A stretch of 64,000 nucleotides of DNA from contig NZ_CP096829.1 of NCBI RefSeq assembly GCF_023272795.1, positions 4,774,001 through 4,838,000 on the forward strand, in the 5' to 3' direction. Every line of letters begins with the position of its first letter. The stretch's first letter is position 1. Shown one piece after another: positions 24,126 through 33,707 of this stretch. The notes below the pieces were generated by a model, which saw nothing but the letters and a program-made list of their open reading frames with translations, was not told where the DNA came from and did not search any database. The position numbers and the translations under genes are program-made. The DNA comes from Flavobacterium humidisoli. GTDB taxonomy: Bacteria > Bacteroidota > Bacteroidia > Flavobacteriales > Flavobacteriaceae.

Positions 24126-26945
24126 ATGCCCAGTTCAATCAAACATACCGCCTTAAAAGTTTTAAAAATTACTGGAATTACGATTGCGGTAATTTTGTTT
24201 TTGCTATTTATTATTCCGCTGCTTTTTCCTGGAAAAATTGCTTCGGAAGTGAAGAAAATTGCAAACGAGCGTTTGGATACTAAATTGGAATTTACAAAAT
24301 CTAAACTTTCTTTTTTCACACACTTTCCATCATTGACTGTTTCGCTAGACGATTTGTCTTTAACCGGCTCTAAACCTTTCAGCAATGATACTTTATTAAG
24401 AGCCGATCAGGTTGCATTTGGAATTGATATCAAAAGGTTGCTTTTTGATAACGAAGTTAAAATCAACAAACTTTATGTTTCTGACGCTTTAATAAATGTA
24501 ATGGTCAACACAAAAGGTCAGGCCAATTATAATATTTATATGGCACCTGAAGATCGAAACAAAAAAGAAGATCCGAATGCTCCAGAAGAAGGAACAGCAA
24601 TTAGATTGGAACGCATCGATTTACAAAACTGCCATGTAAAATATAATGACCGTTCGGCAAAGATTCTAGTAGATGCAAAAGGCTTTAATTATATTGGAAA
24701 AGGAAATTTGAGCGAAGATATTTTTGACTTGGCAACCGATGCCAAAATTGATGAACTAGATTTCTATTATGACCGAACTGGCTACTTAAGAAAGAAAAAA
24801 GTCAGTGCCGATTTAATTACCCGAATCAATACACACGCACTTTCCTTTATTCTTCAGAAAAATGAACTTCACATCAATAAACTGCCTTTAAAATTTACTG
24901 GTCTTTTTACCATTTTAAGAGATGGTTATAAAATCAATATTAAAGCGGCTTCAGAAAATACAACGGTAAAAGATTTATTGTCTGTAATGCCTCCAGAATA
25001 TTTAACGTGGCTGGATAGAACAGAGATTTCAGGACGTAGTGACTTACTACTCACTTTTAAAGGAGACTACAACGTTCAGAAAAAACAAAAACCAAACTTG
25101 GCTTTCAATTTAAAAATTAATGAAGGTTCGGTAAATTATAAAAATGCGCCCGTTCCTTTAACCGATTTTCAAATGGATTTAAATGCCATGCTTCCGTCTC
25201 TAGATACCGAACAATTGCTGGTTAATTTGAGAACCTTGAAATTTAAGGTGGGTGAAAAAGATTATTTTAATGCTTATCTGCACAGCAAAGGTTTAAGCGA
25301 AATGTCGATTAATGCGAGCGTGAAGGGCGCTTTAGACCTTGCTGTTGTTGATGCTGCTTTAGGATTGGAAAATATGGATTTGAAAGGAATTTTGAAAACC
25401 GATATTCAGGCTCGAGGAGTTTTTAGCACCACTAAAAAATTATTTCCTAAAACAATTGGCGGCATTTCTTTGAGAAACGGATGGCTTAAAACAAAATATT
25501 ACCCAAATCCTATTACCAATATCACTTTTATAGCCAATATGCTGAATAAAGCGGGAACCTATCAGGATTTAATCGTTGCAGTAGCGCCTTTTTCTTTTGT
25601 TTTTGAAGGAAATCCGGTTTACGTCAATGCCACTTTATCCGATTTTAGCAATTTAGCTTATAATGCCAAAATTAAAGGAGAACTCAATGTAGGCAGAATC
25701 TATCAGGTTTTCTCGCAAAAAGGTTTGGATTTAACGGGTTACGCAAAAGCAGATCTTTCTTTAAAAGGAAAACAAAGCTATGCTACAACTGGCCAATATG
25801 ATAAATTGGATAACAGAGGAACATTGCTGCTGAAAAACATAAAGGCGACTTCAGAATTGTTTCCAAAAGCTTTCTATATCAAACAAGGGAATTTCCGTTT
25901 TCAGAATGAAAAAATGTGGTTTGAAAAATTCAATGCTTCGTACGGAAAATCCGATTTTGACATCAACGGTTATCTGCTCAATACCATCAATTATTTCTTA
26001 GAATCAAAAGGGACTTTGAGCGGCAATTTCAACTTAAAATCAAAACTAATTAATGTTGATGAATTTATGGCGCTCGAAGAAGGCGAAAATAAAGATCGAA
26101 ACCTAGAAGTTGAATATGCGAAAGAAGATCATCCGAAAATGAGCGGCGTGGTCATTATTCCGGAAAACCTGAATGTCACTTTAAATGCAAATGCTGACAA
26201 AATAGAATACAATAAATTGATATTTAACAAACTGAATGGAAAAATAGGCGTAAAAAAAGAAGGATTTTACTTAGAAAATATTACCTTTAATATCATTGAC
26301 TGTATTCTAGGGATTAATGCACTGTATAAAGACGAGTCTCCGACCTCTGCCCATTTTGATGCTCATTTTACAGCAAAAGACTTTGATGTTCAGAGAGCTT
26401 ATAAAGAAATCCCGATGTTTCATGATATGGTTACTGCCGCTGAAAAAGCGCACGGAATAATCTCTGTTGACTATAACGTAAGAGGAGATTTGAACGGAAA
26501 TATGGGGCCAATTTATGAATCTCTGCAAGGCGGAGGAACCCTTAATTTACGTGATGTTCAAATTAAGGGACTGAAACTTTTCGATGGAATTAGTTCTAAA
26601 ACAGGACAAAATGGTTTGAATAATCCTGACATGAAAGGAATTGAAATCAAATCGACTATAGATAAGAATCTTATAAACATTGAGCCATTTACCTTTAGTG
26701 TAGCCAGTTTTAGGCCAACTATTAAAGGAACTACAAGCTTTGACGGACTTCTGGATTTAAGAATGCGTTTAGGTCTTCCGCTTTTCGGAATTATAGGTTT
26801 TCCGATTGTTATTACCGGAACACATGACGCACCAAAAATTAAAATATTCAGTAAAACAGGACAAGAAATTAATCCAGCTGTTTATGATGAAAAGAAAAAT
26901 AAAGTGATTCGAAAAGAAAAAGTTAGCAAATCCAAAACAAAATAG
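24126..26945 (+). CDS. AsmA-like family protein
   Basis: 939 residues. An N-terminal membrane anchor (~residues 14-34: ITIAVILFLLFIIPLLFPG) is followed by a long periplasmic region of repeated beta-strands, with AsmA-type N-terminal (SVSLDDLSLTGSKPF) and C-terminal domains (RDVQIKGLKLFDGI). Large AsmA-like proteins are thought to form periplasmic bridges that help move phospholipids to the outer membrane. Its position directly after mlaE, mlaF and mlaD fits a role in the same lipid traffic. The C terminus is Lys-rich. Confidence 0.88.
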   Translation: MPSSIKHTALKVLKITGITIAVILFLLFIIPLLFPGKIASEVKKIANERLDTKLEFTKSKLSFFTHFPSLTVSLDDLSLTGSKPFSNDTLLRADQVAFGIDIKRLLFDNEVKINKLYVSDALINVMVNTKGQANYNIYMAPEDRNKKEDPNAPEEGTAIRLERIDLQNCHVKYNDRSAKILVDAKGFNYIGKGNLSEDIFDLATDAKIDELDFYYDRTGYLRKKKVSADLITRINTHALSFILQKNELHINKLPLKFTGLFTILRDGYKINIKAASENTTVKDLLSVMPPEYLTWLDRTEISGRSDLLLTFKGDYNVQKKQKPNLAFNLKINEGSVNYKNAPVPLTDFQMDLNAMLPSLDTEQLLVNLRTLKFKVGEKDYFNAYLHSKGLSEMSINASVKGALDLAVVDAALGLENMDLKGILKTDIQARGVFSTTKKLFPKTIGGISLRNGWLKTKYYPNPITNITFIANMLNKAGTYQDLIVAVAPFSFVFEGNPVYVNATLSDFSNLAYNAKIKGELNVGRIYQVFSQKGLDLTGYAKADLSLKGKQSYATTGQYDKLDNRGTLLLKNIKATSELFPKAFYIKQGNFRFQNEKMWFEKFNASYGKSDFDINGYLLNTINYFLESKGTLSGNFNLKSKLINVDEFMALEEGENKDRNLEVEYAKEDHPKMSGVVIIPENLNVTLNANADKIEYNKLIFNKLNGKIGVKKEGFYLENITFNIIDCILGINALYKDESPTSAHFDAHFTAKDFDVQRAYKEIPMFHDMVTAAEKAHGIISVDYNVRGDLNGNMGPIYESLQGGGTLNLRDVQIKGLKLFDGISSKTGQNGLNNPDMKGIEIKSTIDKNLINIEPFTFSVASFRPTIKGTTSFDGLLDLRMRLGLPLFGIIGFPIVITGTHDAPKIKIFSKTGQEINPAVYDEKKNKVIRKEKVSKSKTK

Positions 26946-26948
26946 GTA

Positions 26949-27464
26949 ATGAATTCAAAATCTCAACATAAAAGCAGTTCATTTGAGAAGTTTGCTTCAA
27001 AAGTTTCTAAAGCCGCTGGAAGCACGCCAGCTTTTATTGGAGCTCTTTTTCTTGTTATTGGCTGGGCTATTTCAGGGCCAATTTTCGATTATTCTGAAAC
27101 TTGGCAATTGGTAATCAATACTGGCACAACGATCATCACTTTTTTAATGGTATTCTTGATTCAAAAAGCACAAAATAAAGATTCGCTTGCCATTCAGTTA
27201 AAATTAAACGAGCTAGTGGCATCCAATGATTTATCGAGTAATAGTCTTGTTGATATCGAAAATATGACCGAAGAAGAGATGATGATTGTTCAGAAATATT
27301 ACCATCATTTAAGCCAATTGGCAAAAAAAGACAAAACGATTAGAACATCGCATTCTATTGCTGAAGCAGAAGAAGTGCATAGTCGTAAAAAAGAAAAAAA
27401 AAGTAAACCAGATAATACTAAAAAGACTACCAAAAACACCTCTAAAAAAATAACCAAAAAATGA
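26949..27464 (+). CDS. Low-affinity iron permease family membrane protein
   Basis: 171 residues. Two membrane helices in AFIGALFLVIGWAISGPIF and INTGTTIITFLMVFLIQKAQ, followed by NKDSLAIQLKLNELVAS, which is the signature of the low-affinity iron permease/YkgB-like small membrane family. A transport activity is not proven in bacteria. The C-terminal 45 residues are Lys-rich and disordered. The gene starts 3 bp after the AsmA-like stop and overlaps the next gene by 4 bp. Confidence 0.85.
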   Translation: MNSKSQHKSSSFEKFASKVSKAAGSTPAFIGALFLVIGWAISGPIFDYSETWQLVINTGTTIITFLMVFLIQKAQNKDSLAIQLKLNELVASNDLSSNSLVDIENMTEEEMMIVQKYYHHLSQLAKKDKTIRTSHSIAEAEEVHSRKKEKKSKPDNTKKTTKNTSKKITKK

Positions 27465-28660
27465 AATTGAGCTCTACTGAAACGTATTGGCCATTAAAAA
27501 ATGCCATAAAACAAAGTTATCCTTCAATAGATTCTGATATCCACACCGACATTTTGATTATTGGTGGCGGCATAACAGGAGCTTTAACAGCTTATAAATT
27601 ATTAAATGAAGGAAAAAAAATTGTTCTTGTAGACCGCAGGGATGTCTGCGGCGGAAGCACTTCTGGCAGTACAGCCTTATTACAGTATGAAATTGATGTT
27701 CCGTTGCATCAACTCATAAAACTTCGTGGCGCTAAATGTGCCATAGACAGCTATCAAAATGGAAAAAAAGCTATTTTCGATCTTCGAAATATAATTGATA
27801 CTGTGGGATGCAATTGTGGTTTTGAGTTTAAAAAAAGCGTCTATTTTACTACTCTAAAAAAAGATGTTCCTTTTTTAAAAAATGAATTTAAAGCTAGAAA
27901 ACAGCATGGTTTCGAAATCAGCTGGTTAAGCAGATCAGAATTGCAAAAAATGGGATTGAATGCAATTGCGGGCGTAGAATCTAAAACCGCTGCTGTTATG
28001 GATCCGTTTAAACTGGCAACCGATCTTTTATTTCATTGCCATGAAAAAGGAATGCAGATTTTTGACCGAACTAATATCGCTTCTATTCAGCATCAAAAAG
28101 GCAAAATTATTGCAACTACTGATTCTAAATTTTCTATCACAGCAGATCATATTATACATTGCACAGGTTACGAAAGCACAGAAACGCTAAAAGAAAAAGT
28201 GGTTGATTTAAAAAGTACTTATGTTATCACTTCTGAAAGTCAGTCAGATCTTCCTGAGAACTTTAAAAACACCATTTTTTGGGATACAGCATCTCCTTAT
28301 CATTACATTCGAACTACAGATGACAATCGCATCATAATGGGCGGCGGAGATGAAGATTTTAAAGACGCAGCGAAACGAGATAAATTGCTTCCTAAAAAAG
28401 AAACGTATCTTTTAAAACAATTCTTTAAAAGATTTCCTGATTTAAATTTTAAAATTGATTATTCCTGGGCAGGCACTTTCGGAGAAACCAAAGATGGTCT
28501 TCCCTATTTCGGAAAACCTAATCCGAGAAAAAACGAACATTACATTTTGGGTTTCGGAGGTAACGGAATCACCTTTAGCGTCATTGGAATGAATTCGATC
28601 TTGGATTCCCTTAATAATAAAAAAAATATAGATTTAGATTATTATCGATTTGGAAGGTAG
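27461..28660 (+). CDS. FAD-dependent oxidoreductase (DAO family)
   Basis: 399 residues. The dinucleotide-binding motif DILIIGGGITGALTAYKLL (residues ~27-45) and the C-terminal GYGGNGITF-like segment (LGFGGNGITFSVIGMN) identify a D-amino-acid/glycine oxidase-type flavoprotein, close to PuuB-like enzymes. It probably oxidises an amine or amino acid; the substrate is unknown. ATG overlaps the previous stop by 4 bp, which suggests translational coupling. It ends the operon at a hairpin. Confidence 0.88.
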   Translation: MKLSSTETYWPLKNAIKQSYPSIDSDIHTDILIIGGGITGALTAYKLLNEGKKIVLVDRRDVCGGSTSGSTALLQYEIDVPLHQLIKLRGAKCAIDSYQNGKKAIFDLRNIIDTVGCNCGFEFKKSVYFTTLKKDVPFLKNEFKARKQHGFEISWLSRSELQKMGLNAIAGVESKTAAVMDPFKLATDLLFHCHEKGMQIFDRTNIASIQHQKGKIIATTDSKFSITADHIIHCTGYESTETLKEKVVDLKSTYVITSESQSDLPENFKNTIFWDTASPYHYIRTTDDNRIIMGGGDEDFKDAAKRDKLLPKKETYLLKQFFKRFPDLNFKIDYSWAGTFGETKDGLPYFGKPNPRKNEHYILGFGGNGITFSVIGMNSILDSLNNKKNIDLDYYRFGR

Positions 28661-28661
28661 A

Positions 28662-28737
28662 AAGTTACTAAGGTTCTAAGATACTAAGTTGCTAAGTTTT
28701 TTCTTAGAGTCTTAGCATCTTAGAACCTTAGCAACTT
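28662..28737. terminator. Long imperfect hairpin between convergent genes
   Basis: ~35-bp arms (28662-28696 and 28703-28737) made of repeats of CTAAG words with a few mismatches; loop of six Ts. It spans the whole gap between convergent genes and its right arm includes the stop codon of the minus-strand gene. Confidence 0.8.
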
Positions 28738-29689
28738 AAACAAGCACCAACTCCATCTGAATATTACATCTTTTATAAGGTGTTTCTAAACCGAAAACTT
28801 TTTCAAAACCTAATTTGTAATACAGGTTTATTGCAGGTTTTAAAATGGTGTTGCTTTCTAAATAAATCTTCTTTGCTCCGAGCTCTTTTGCTTTCTCTGT
28901 GATAGCTTTACCTAAAAGCCAACCAATGCTTTTTCCTTGTGCTTTTGGAGAAACAGCCATTTTTGCCATCTCAAAATCATATTCAGCATTATTCATTTTA
29001 ATTAAAGCGCAGACTCCCACGGGTTCGTTTTCATACAAAGCCACGAGAATTTTTCCTCCTTTTTTCAGAATGTAATCTTCAGGATTATCGAGCGCTTTAT
29101 AATCGGCTTCTTCCATTTCGAAATAAGTTGAAATCCATTCTACATTCAACGCCCTAAAAGCTTCCTGATATTCTGCTTTATAATCTACAATTTTTACGTC
29201 TTTGCTTTCTCTCTTTTTCTTTTGTTCGCTAACTCTCTTAATTAAAGATTTTTGCTCCAGTAAAAACTCCCATTCTTCTAATGCTGCCCAAAGATTATGT
29301 TTGCTTTCAGCAATTATTTCATCAATTGCAACATCAATATCTTGCAATTGCTGTTTGATTTTCTTTGAAATTGCAATTCCTTTTTCAGTAAGAATGACAT
29401 TATTCTTTCTTTTATCCTCTGTTTTTGCGCTTTCTTCAATCAACCCAGCACCAATCATTTCCTGAATAATTTTGCTTACAGAGGGCTGAGAATGTCCAAT
29501 TTCATTAGCGATTTCGGTAATCGTAATTTCGCGTTCTTCTGCCAAGGTATAAAACACCGGAAACCATTTCGGTACAAATTCAACCCCATACAATTCATAT
29601 ATTTTCGCAGCATCATCTGTAACAACAGCAGTCATTAAACGTAAACGGCTACCTAGAGCCGCTTTTCCAACTTTATCAAAAAAATCCAT
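28736..29689 (-). CDS. Bifunctional MarR-type regulator/GNAT acetyltransferase
   Basis: 317 residues. Residues ~30-145 hold a MarR winged helix (ITITEIANEIGHSQPSVSKI followed by a wing with EDKRKNNVILTEKG). Residues ~165-317 form a GNAT domain; the acetyl-CoA loop is in SPKAQGKSIGWLLG and the end is YYKLGFEKVFGLETPY. This fusion is a known arrangement in Bacteroidota. It could modify a metabolite while controlling a target gene. The perfect palindrome ATAACTAGTTAT lies 18 bp upstream of its start, a candidate for autoregulation. Confidence 0.9.
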   Translation of the reverse strand: MDFFDKVGKAALGSRLRLMTAVVTDDAAKIYELYGVEFVPKWFPVFYTLAEEREITITEIANEIGHSQPSVSKIIQEMIGAGLIEESAKTEDKRKNNVILTEKGIAISKKIKQQLQDIDVAIDEIIAESKHNLWAALEEWEFLLEQKSLIKRVSEQKKKRESKDVKIVDYKAEYQEAFRALNVEWISTYFEMEEADYKALDNPEDYILKKGGKILVALYENEPVGVCALIKMNNAEYDFEMAKMAVSPKAQGKSIGWLLGKAITEKAKELGAKKIYLESNTILKPAINLYYKLGFEKVFGLETPYKRCNIQMELVLV

Positions 29690-29706
29690 AACAAATAATT
29701 AATTAT

Positions 29707-29718
29707 ATAACTAGTTAT
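29707..29718 (-). promoter_or_regulatory. Candidate operator of the MarR-GNAT gene
   Basis: Perfect 12-bp palindrome ATAACTAGTTAT, 18 bp before the start codon. MarR proteins typically bind palindromes of this length in their own promoter. Confidence 0.55.
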
Positions 29719-29795
29719 GTAAATGTATAAAAAAATCTTTTTGCTAAAGATTTTTTAGGTTCAAAGTTTCAAAGGTGCAGAGGTGCAAAGTTTTT

Positions 29796-29833
29796 TCAAA
29801 AAAAAAGACTAAGATTTATAAATCTTAGTCTTT
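29796..29833 (-). terminator. Terminator of the AraC-type gene
   Basis: 14-bp perfect stem AAAGACTAAGATTT/AAATCTTAGTCTTT (29804-29833); read on the minus strand it is followed by at least eight Ts. It lies inside a longer imperfect inverted repeat (29757-29911) made of words such as AAAGGTGCAGAGG. Confidence 0.82.
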
Positions 29834-29912
29834 GTATATATATTGCTTAATAGCTAACTACATTACTTTGCAAAAAACTTTGTACCTTAAACTCTGAACC
29901 TTTGCACCTTCA

Positions 29913-30938
29913 CTAAGCCGTTATTGCCAACGAATTCAAATTAAACTTATATTCTTTTGGGCTGCAGTTGAATTTTTGCTTGAATATTTTAGAGAAATAA
30001 CTTCTGCTGGTAAAACCAATACAGTAAACAATTTCTGAAATATTTAGGTCGGATGTTCTAATTAGAATTTCGGCTTTAAGAACGCGCATGTGTGTGATGT
30101 AATCGTTTACTGTACGATTATGAATCATTTTGAAACCCTCTTGAAGTTTATTTGGAGACAAACCAGATCTTTTACTTAAGGCTTTAATAGAAAATGCCTC
30201 TTCTGGACTTGTTTTTATAAACTCTGATAGTTCTTTTATTTCTTCCATTTCTCTCAACGTTAATCCGTTTGATTCATTTGCAAAAGCATGCAAATCATCT
30301 GAATGCTGTTGAATTTCCATTGCCAAAATAATTCTCATAATTCCTTCTTTCAGCAAATTTCTCACAATTCCTTTTTGTGTAATGGAATTAAGCTGTTCAA
30401 TTTTTTCTGCGATCTGCAAATTATACGAACCAATGTAAAAGAAATCAGTTACTTGATTATTTTCAAAAAAAGTATCTTTTACCTGCTGATTTAAAGAATG
30501 AGTTTGATTAGTAGCATCAATCTGAGTGCCAACAATAATTAATGTAAGTTTTGTCTTTTTACCTTTTTCAAAAAAGAGAACATTATCCTGGTTTTGCTTA
30601 GAGGTTACAATTGCGGTTTGAAACGTTTTTAATTTTCGTTCCTCACCATTTAATCCAAAACTATGCGAAAGGTTTCCTTTAGAACAATAAGCAAAATAAA
30701 TAGGAGACGATTTTACATTTAAAAAATCCAATCTCACATCTGCAGAAAATGTCATATCAAACTGAACGTAGGAGATATTATCATTAAAGGAAGCGCCAAT
30801 AATAGAACCTTCTGCAAAACTGTTTTCTACTTCGAGTGCATATTCGTCTAAATCAAAATTCACTTTTCCGCCAAAACTAGTCTGAAGTTCATCAAATATA
30901 TTTTGAGTTTTTTCTGTATTTATAGTAACTATTTTCAT
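29913..30938 (-). CDS. AraC family transcriptional regulator
   Basis: 341 residues. The C-terminal ~100 residues carry two helix-turn-helix units: FSIKALSKRSGLSPNKLQEG and ISEIVYCIGFTSRSYFSKIF, with the usual FKQKFNCSPKEY end. The N-terminal ~220 residues are not a recognisable cupin arm. In Bacteroidota such proteins often control surface or metabolic genes. It is divergent from the DNA glycosylase gene (161 bp away), so either may be its target. Confidence 0.9.
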   Translation of the reverse strand: MKIVTINTEKTQNIFDELQTSFGGKVNFDLDEYALEVENSFAEGSIIGASFNDNISYVQFDMTFSADVRLDFLNVKSSPIYFAYCSKGNLSHSFGLNGEERKLKTFQTAIVTSKQNQDNVLFFEKGKKTKLTLIIVGTQIDATNQTHSLNQQVKDTFFENNQVTDFFYIGSYNLQIAEKIEQLNSITQKGIVRNLLKEGIMRIILAMEIQQHSDDLHAFANESNGLTLREMEEIKELSEFIKTSPEEAFSIKALSKRSGLSPNKLQEGFKMIHNRTVNDYITHMRVLKAEILIRTSDLNISEIVYCIGFTSRSYFSKIFKQKFNCSPKEYKFNLNSLAITA

Positions 30939-31099
30939 GGTTTGCCGGATTTAAAATTATAATTTGCCAAACAGATTATTTTCTAGAAATCTGAAAGTCA
31001 AAGTTCGTTTAAAGACAAGCCAAAAATGTTATATAATTTTTCGGTTTTGTTTTATAATTCCTTATAAATGTTTATTTTAACATATCTATTTTTTCCAGC

Positions 31100-31585
31100 A
31101 TGAAAAGTTTTTCCTTTGCCCCTATTAGTTCTCCAAATTCTAAAATTCTTATTTTAGGCACAATGCCTGGAACAAAATCTTTAGAGCTAAATCAGTATTA
31201 TGGTCATAATCAGAATAACTTTTGGAAGTTTATGTTTCCCATTCTAGGCGAAGAGTTTTCTAATGATTACGAAATGCGAAAAAACTTATTAATCAAAAAT
31301 AATATTGCGCTTTGGGATGTCTTACAATTTTGCGATCGAGTTGGAAGTTTGGACAGTGCCATAAAAAATGAAATAGCAAATGACTTTGAAGATTTCTTGG
31401 CAACACATCCTCAAATAGAAAGCATTCTTTTTAACGGACAAAAAGCAGCCGCATTTTTTAAAAAATATGTTCACTTAACAAAAGAATACAAAACATTTAC
31501 ACTTCCATCCACAAGTCCGGCCAATGCTGGCAAGACTTTTCAGGATAAATTACACGAATGGAACATCATTAAAAACCTATTATAA
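31100..31585 (+). CDS. DNA-deoxyinosine glycosylase (UDG superfamily)
   Basis: 161 residues. The UDG-fold motifs are visible: LILGTMPGTKSLELNQYYGH (motif 1, residues ~17-36), NNFWKFM and the C-terminal LPSTSPANAG. Proteins with this pattern remove hypoxanthine, and weakly uracil, from DNA, starting base excision repair of deaminated adenine. The motif-1 residues LGTMPG match the family-6-like group rather than classical Ung. Monocistronic. Confidence 0.88.
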   Translation: MKSFSFAPISSPNSKILILGTMPGTKSLELNQYYGHNQNNFWKFMFPILGEEFSNDYEMRKNLLIKNNIALWDVLQFCDRVGSLDSAIKNEIANDFEDFLATHPQIESILFNGQKAAAFFKKYVHLTKEYKTFTLPSTSPANAGKTFQDKLHEWNIIKNLL

Positions 31586-31825
31586 AGACCTGCATTTTAT
31601 ATAATTAAAATGCAAATATTGAAATCATGTAACTTTTTCTGTTTAAAGTATAACAAAAAGCATCCACTCTCAATGTAATTTTACATCAAAGAAAAATAAG
31701 CCATAGTGAAGATTTAATGAACGAAATGGAAAGGCTTTCTTCTTATTAAAATTGACAAAGCAAACTGTAAAAAGTTTAGTCTATAAAGAGAACATTGGTT
31801 ATGTTAGTTTATTTTTGGGAAAAAG
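31586..31825. other. Gene-free stretch
   Basis: Holds a palindrome TGCATTTTA/TAAAATGCA at 31591-31614 just after the glycosylase stop. The rest shows no open frame longer than ten codons of any promise. Confidence 0.5.
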
Positions 31826-31860
31826 CTACTCTATAGAAATATAGAGTAGTTTTGTTTTTA
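31826..31860 (+). terminator. Hairpin with T run before the DUF6526 gene
   Basis: 10-bp perfect stem CTACTCTATA/TATAGAGTAG with a GAAA loop and a T-rich tail (31850-31860). It lies 240 bp after the glycosylase gene and 26 bp before the next gene, so it could end a transcript or act as a leader structure. Confidence 0.7.
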
Positions 31861-31885
31861 TAGGCTGCCATTTAAAGACAAAAAC

Positions 31886-32320
31886 ATGAAAATTCAGACA
31901 TATTATAATCATATACGGTTTTATACTCCGCAGCATTTTATATATTATCCCGTTTTAATTTTATTCTTGGCTGCCAGTATTTATTTAGGCATTACGACAG
32001 AAGATCATTTAATATGGGCATTTATTAGCGTAGCTTTTGTATTTCTTTTTGCCCTCGCTTATATGCTGCGTCAGCATTATGCTTTGACACTGCAAAACAG
32101 AATTGTGCGCTTAGAAATGCGCTACCGCTATTTCACCCTTACAGGCAAAAGATTTGAAGAATTTGAATACAAACTTACAGACGATCAAATTTTTGCTTTA
32201 CGCTTTGCGCCAGATGACGAATTGGTTCCTCTTGTTGAGGATACTTTAAAAAACAGCTTAACAGGTGATGCAATCAAAAAAGCAATTGTGCATTGGAAAG
32301 CAGATTATCATAGGGTTTAA
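31886..32320 (+). CDS. DUF6526 family membrane protein
   Basis: 144 residues with two membrane helices (residues ~19-35 and ~42-61) and a cytoplasmic C-terminal part. The sequence NHIRFYTPQHFIYYP and the region LRQHYALTLQNRIVRLEMRY match the DUF6526 pattern seen in Bacteroidota. Function unknown. The preceding terminator suggests separate transcription. Confidence 0.8.
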   Translation: MKIQTYYNHIRFYTPQHFIYYPVLILFLAASIYLGITTEDHLIWAFISVAFVFLFALAYMLRQHYALTLQNRIVRLEMRYRYFTLTGKRFEEFEYKLTDDQIFALRFAPDDELVPLVEDTLKNSLTGDAIKKAIVHWKADYHRV

Positions 32321-32403
32321 TAATAACATTGTCAAAAATCAATAGCAATTACAATAGCAAAGTTCAATAATAATATCAATTTTTAATTTTTAAAATTAAT
32401 TAT

Positions 32404-32550
32404 TGAATTTTGCCATTGACATTGATTTTTTGCCATTGACATTGACTTTTGACATTGACTTTTGACATTGATTTTTGACATTGACATTGATTTTTGCCAT
32501 TGACATTGATTTTTGCCATTGACATTGATTTTTGAAATTGTTATTGAACT
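32404..32550 (-). repeat. Tandem array of CATTGA words
   Basis: About 150 bp of irregular head-to-tail units built from CATTGACATTGA and TTTTTGC or CTTTTGA spacers. It runs into the last codons of the membrane protein gene on the minus strand. No spacer/repeat pattern of a CRISPR array is present. Confidence 0.9.
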
Positions 32551-33707
32551 TTCTTTCTATTAAAAATAAGATAAAACAGAAATAACAGTGCGCCAACCGC
32601 AACAATTACAGCAAAATAGATTGCAGCAATATTGGGGTGCAAGAAATTGGGCTCGTAAAATAATTTATCTAGTGTTTTAAATTTTTCTCCTAAAGCTTTT
32701 CTATCAAAATTATTTCTAATTCCATTAAGCGGTTCGTCTTGATTTTCTCTATAGTGATATACATCTTGAGTCAGTAACTTCGGAATCAGGTTTGTTTCTA
32801 TATTGTATTTTCTTAAAAGCGTATCTAATCTTTGAAAAGTATACGTTAACGAATCTTTCTTAGCATTGTATAGCAATTTATAGCGATCTACAGCCGCTTT
32901 ATATTTTTGCTTATCTACAGAATCTCCTTTTACAGGATTAAATAGAGACTTATTTTCTAAGAAAATACAAATATCTTTATCATGTTCTGGATGCACAGCA
33001 ACACTCTTAAAAATAATTTCTGTACTATCTCCCACAATTCTTTTTGAAATCACTCTTTTGTGCAATTCCTCTTTATCAAAACCAATAATATCAAAAATAC
33101 TATCCGCTTTACTTTTCGTTTTATCAAAAGTGCTCGTTAAAGCTTTTATAGTGTCAATGCTATAATAATTGGTTTCTATAATCGGAAATTCACCAGGTAC
33201 AATTGTATCGTCTTCCTTAATTACCGGATAAGGTTTTGGGTATAAAATATTCTCATAATTAAAAAGTTTTTCAGAACTATAAGAAGTATATCCGTATAAA
33301 AACGGATTTAAGACATTGATCAGTTTTTTGTCATTATTAAAATCATTTTCAGACAATTCTGATTTCAGTTTAGCATTCATTCCAAAACTATAGCTAATAA
33401 AAAACGAAAATGTCAGAAATGAAATAAAAAGCAGACAACCCGCAATTTTAAGCAGATTCCCTCCTTTATAGCCTTCTCTAGAATGATTTCGAATCAAAAA
33501 AATTAAAAAGAAAAGCAAAAACAAACCACTTACAAAAAAGTGCGAAATCGAAACATCATCGTAAAATTTGAATCGATAAAACTCGGTGTAGATGTTAATA
33601 TTCTTTAGCCCTTTAAAAGTAAAATAACCGTATAAAAAGTACGCTAGATGAATTAAGGCTAATATAATAACTGATTTTATGAAATAACGTTTTAGATTTT
33701 TGGTCAT
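32541..33707 (-). CDS. Hypothetical multi-pass membrane protein, 388 aa
   Basis: Unrecognised. Three hydrophobic segments near the N terminus (residues ~11-30, 54-73, 88-110), a ~240-residue extracytoplasmic part rich in Lys and Asp, and a C-terminal helix (~363-382) followed by NRKKV. The layout is like a permease-associated protein with a large periplasmic loop, such as those in ABC-type systems, but no ABC partner lies nearby. The end runs into a tandem array. Function not assignable. Confidence 0.75.
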   Translation of the reverse strand: MTKNLKRYFIKSVIILALIHLAYFLYGYFTFKGLKNINIYTEFYRFKFYDDVSISHFFVSGLFLLFFLIFLIRNHSREGYKGGNLLKIAGCLLFISFLTFSFFISYSFGMNAKLKSELSENDFNNDKKLINVLNPFLYGYTSYSSEKLFNYENILYPKPYPVIKEDDTIVPGEFPIIETNYYSIDTIKALTSTFDKTKSKADSIFDIIGFDKEELHKRVISKRIVGDSTEIIFKSVAVHPEHDKDICIFLENKSLFNPVKGDSVDKQKYKAAVDRYKLLYNAKKDSLTYTFQRLDTLLRKYNIETNLIPKLLTQDVYHYRENQDEPLNGIRNNFDRKALGEKFKTLDKLFYEPNFLHPNIAAIYFAVIVAVGALLFLFYLIFNRKKVQ

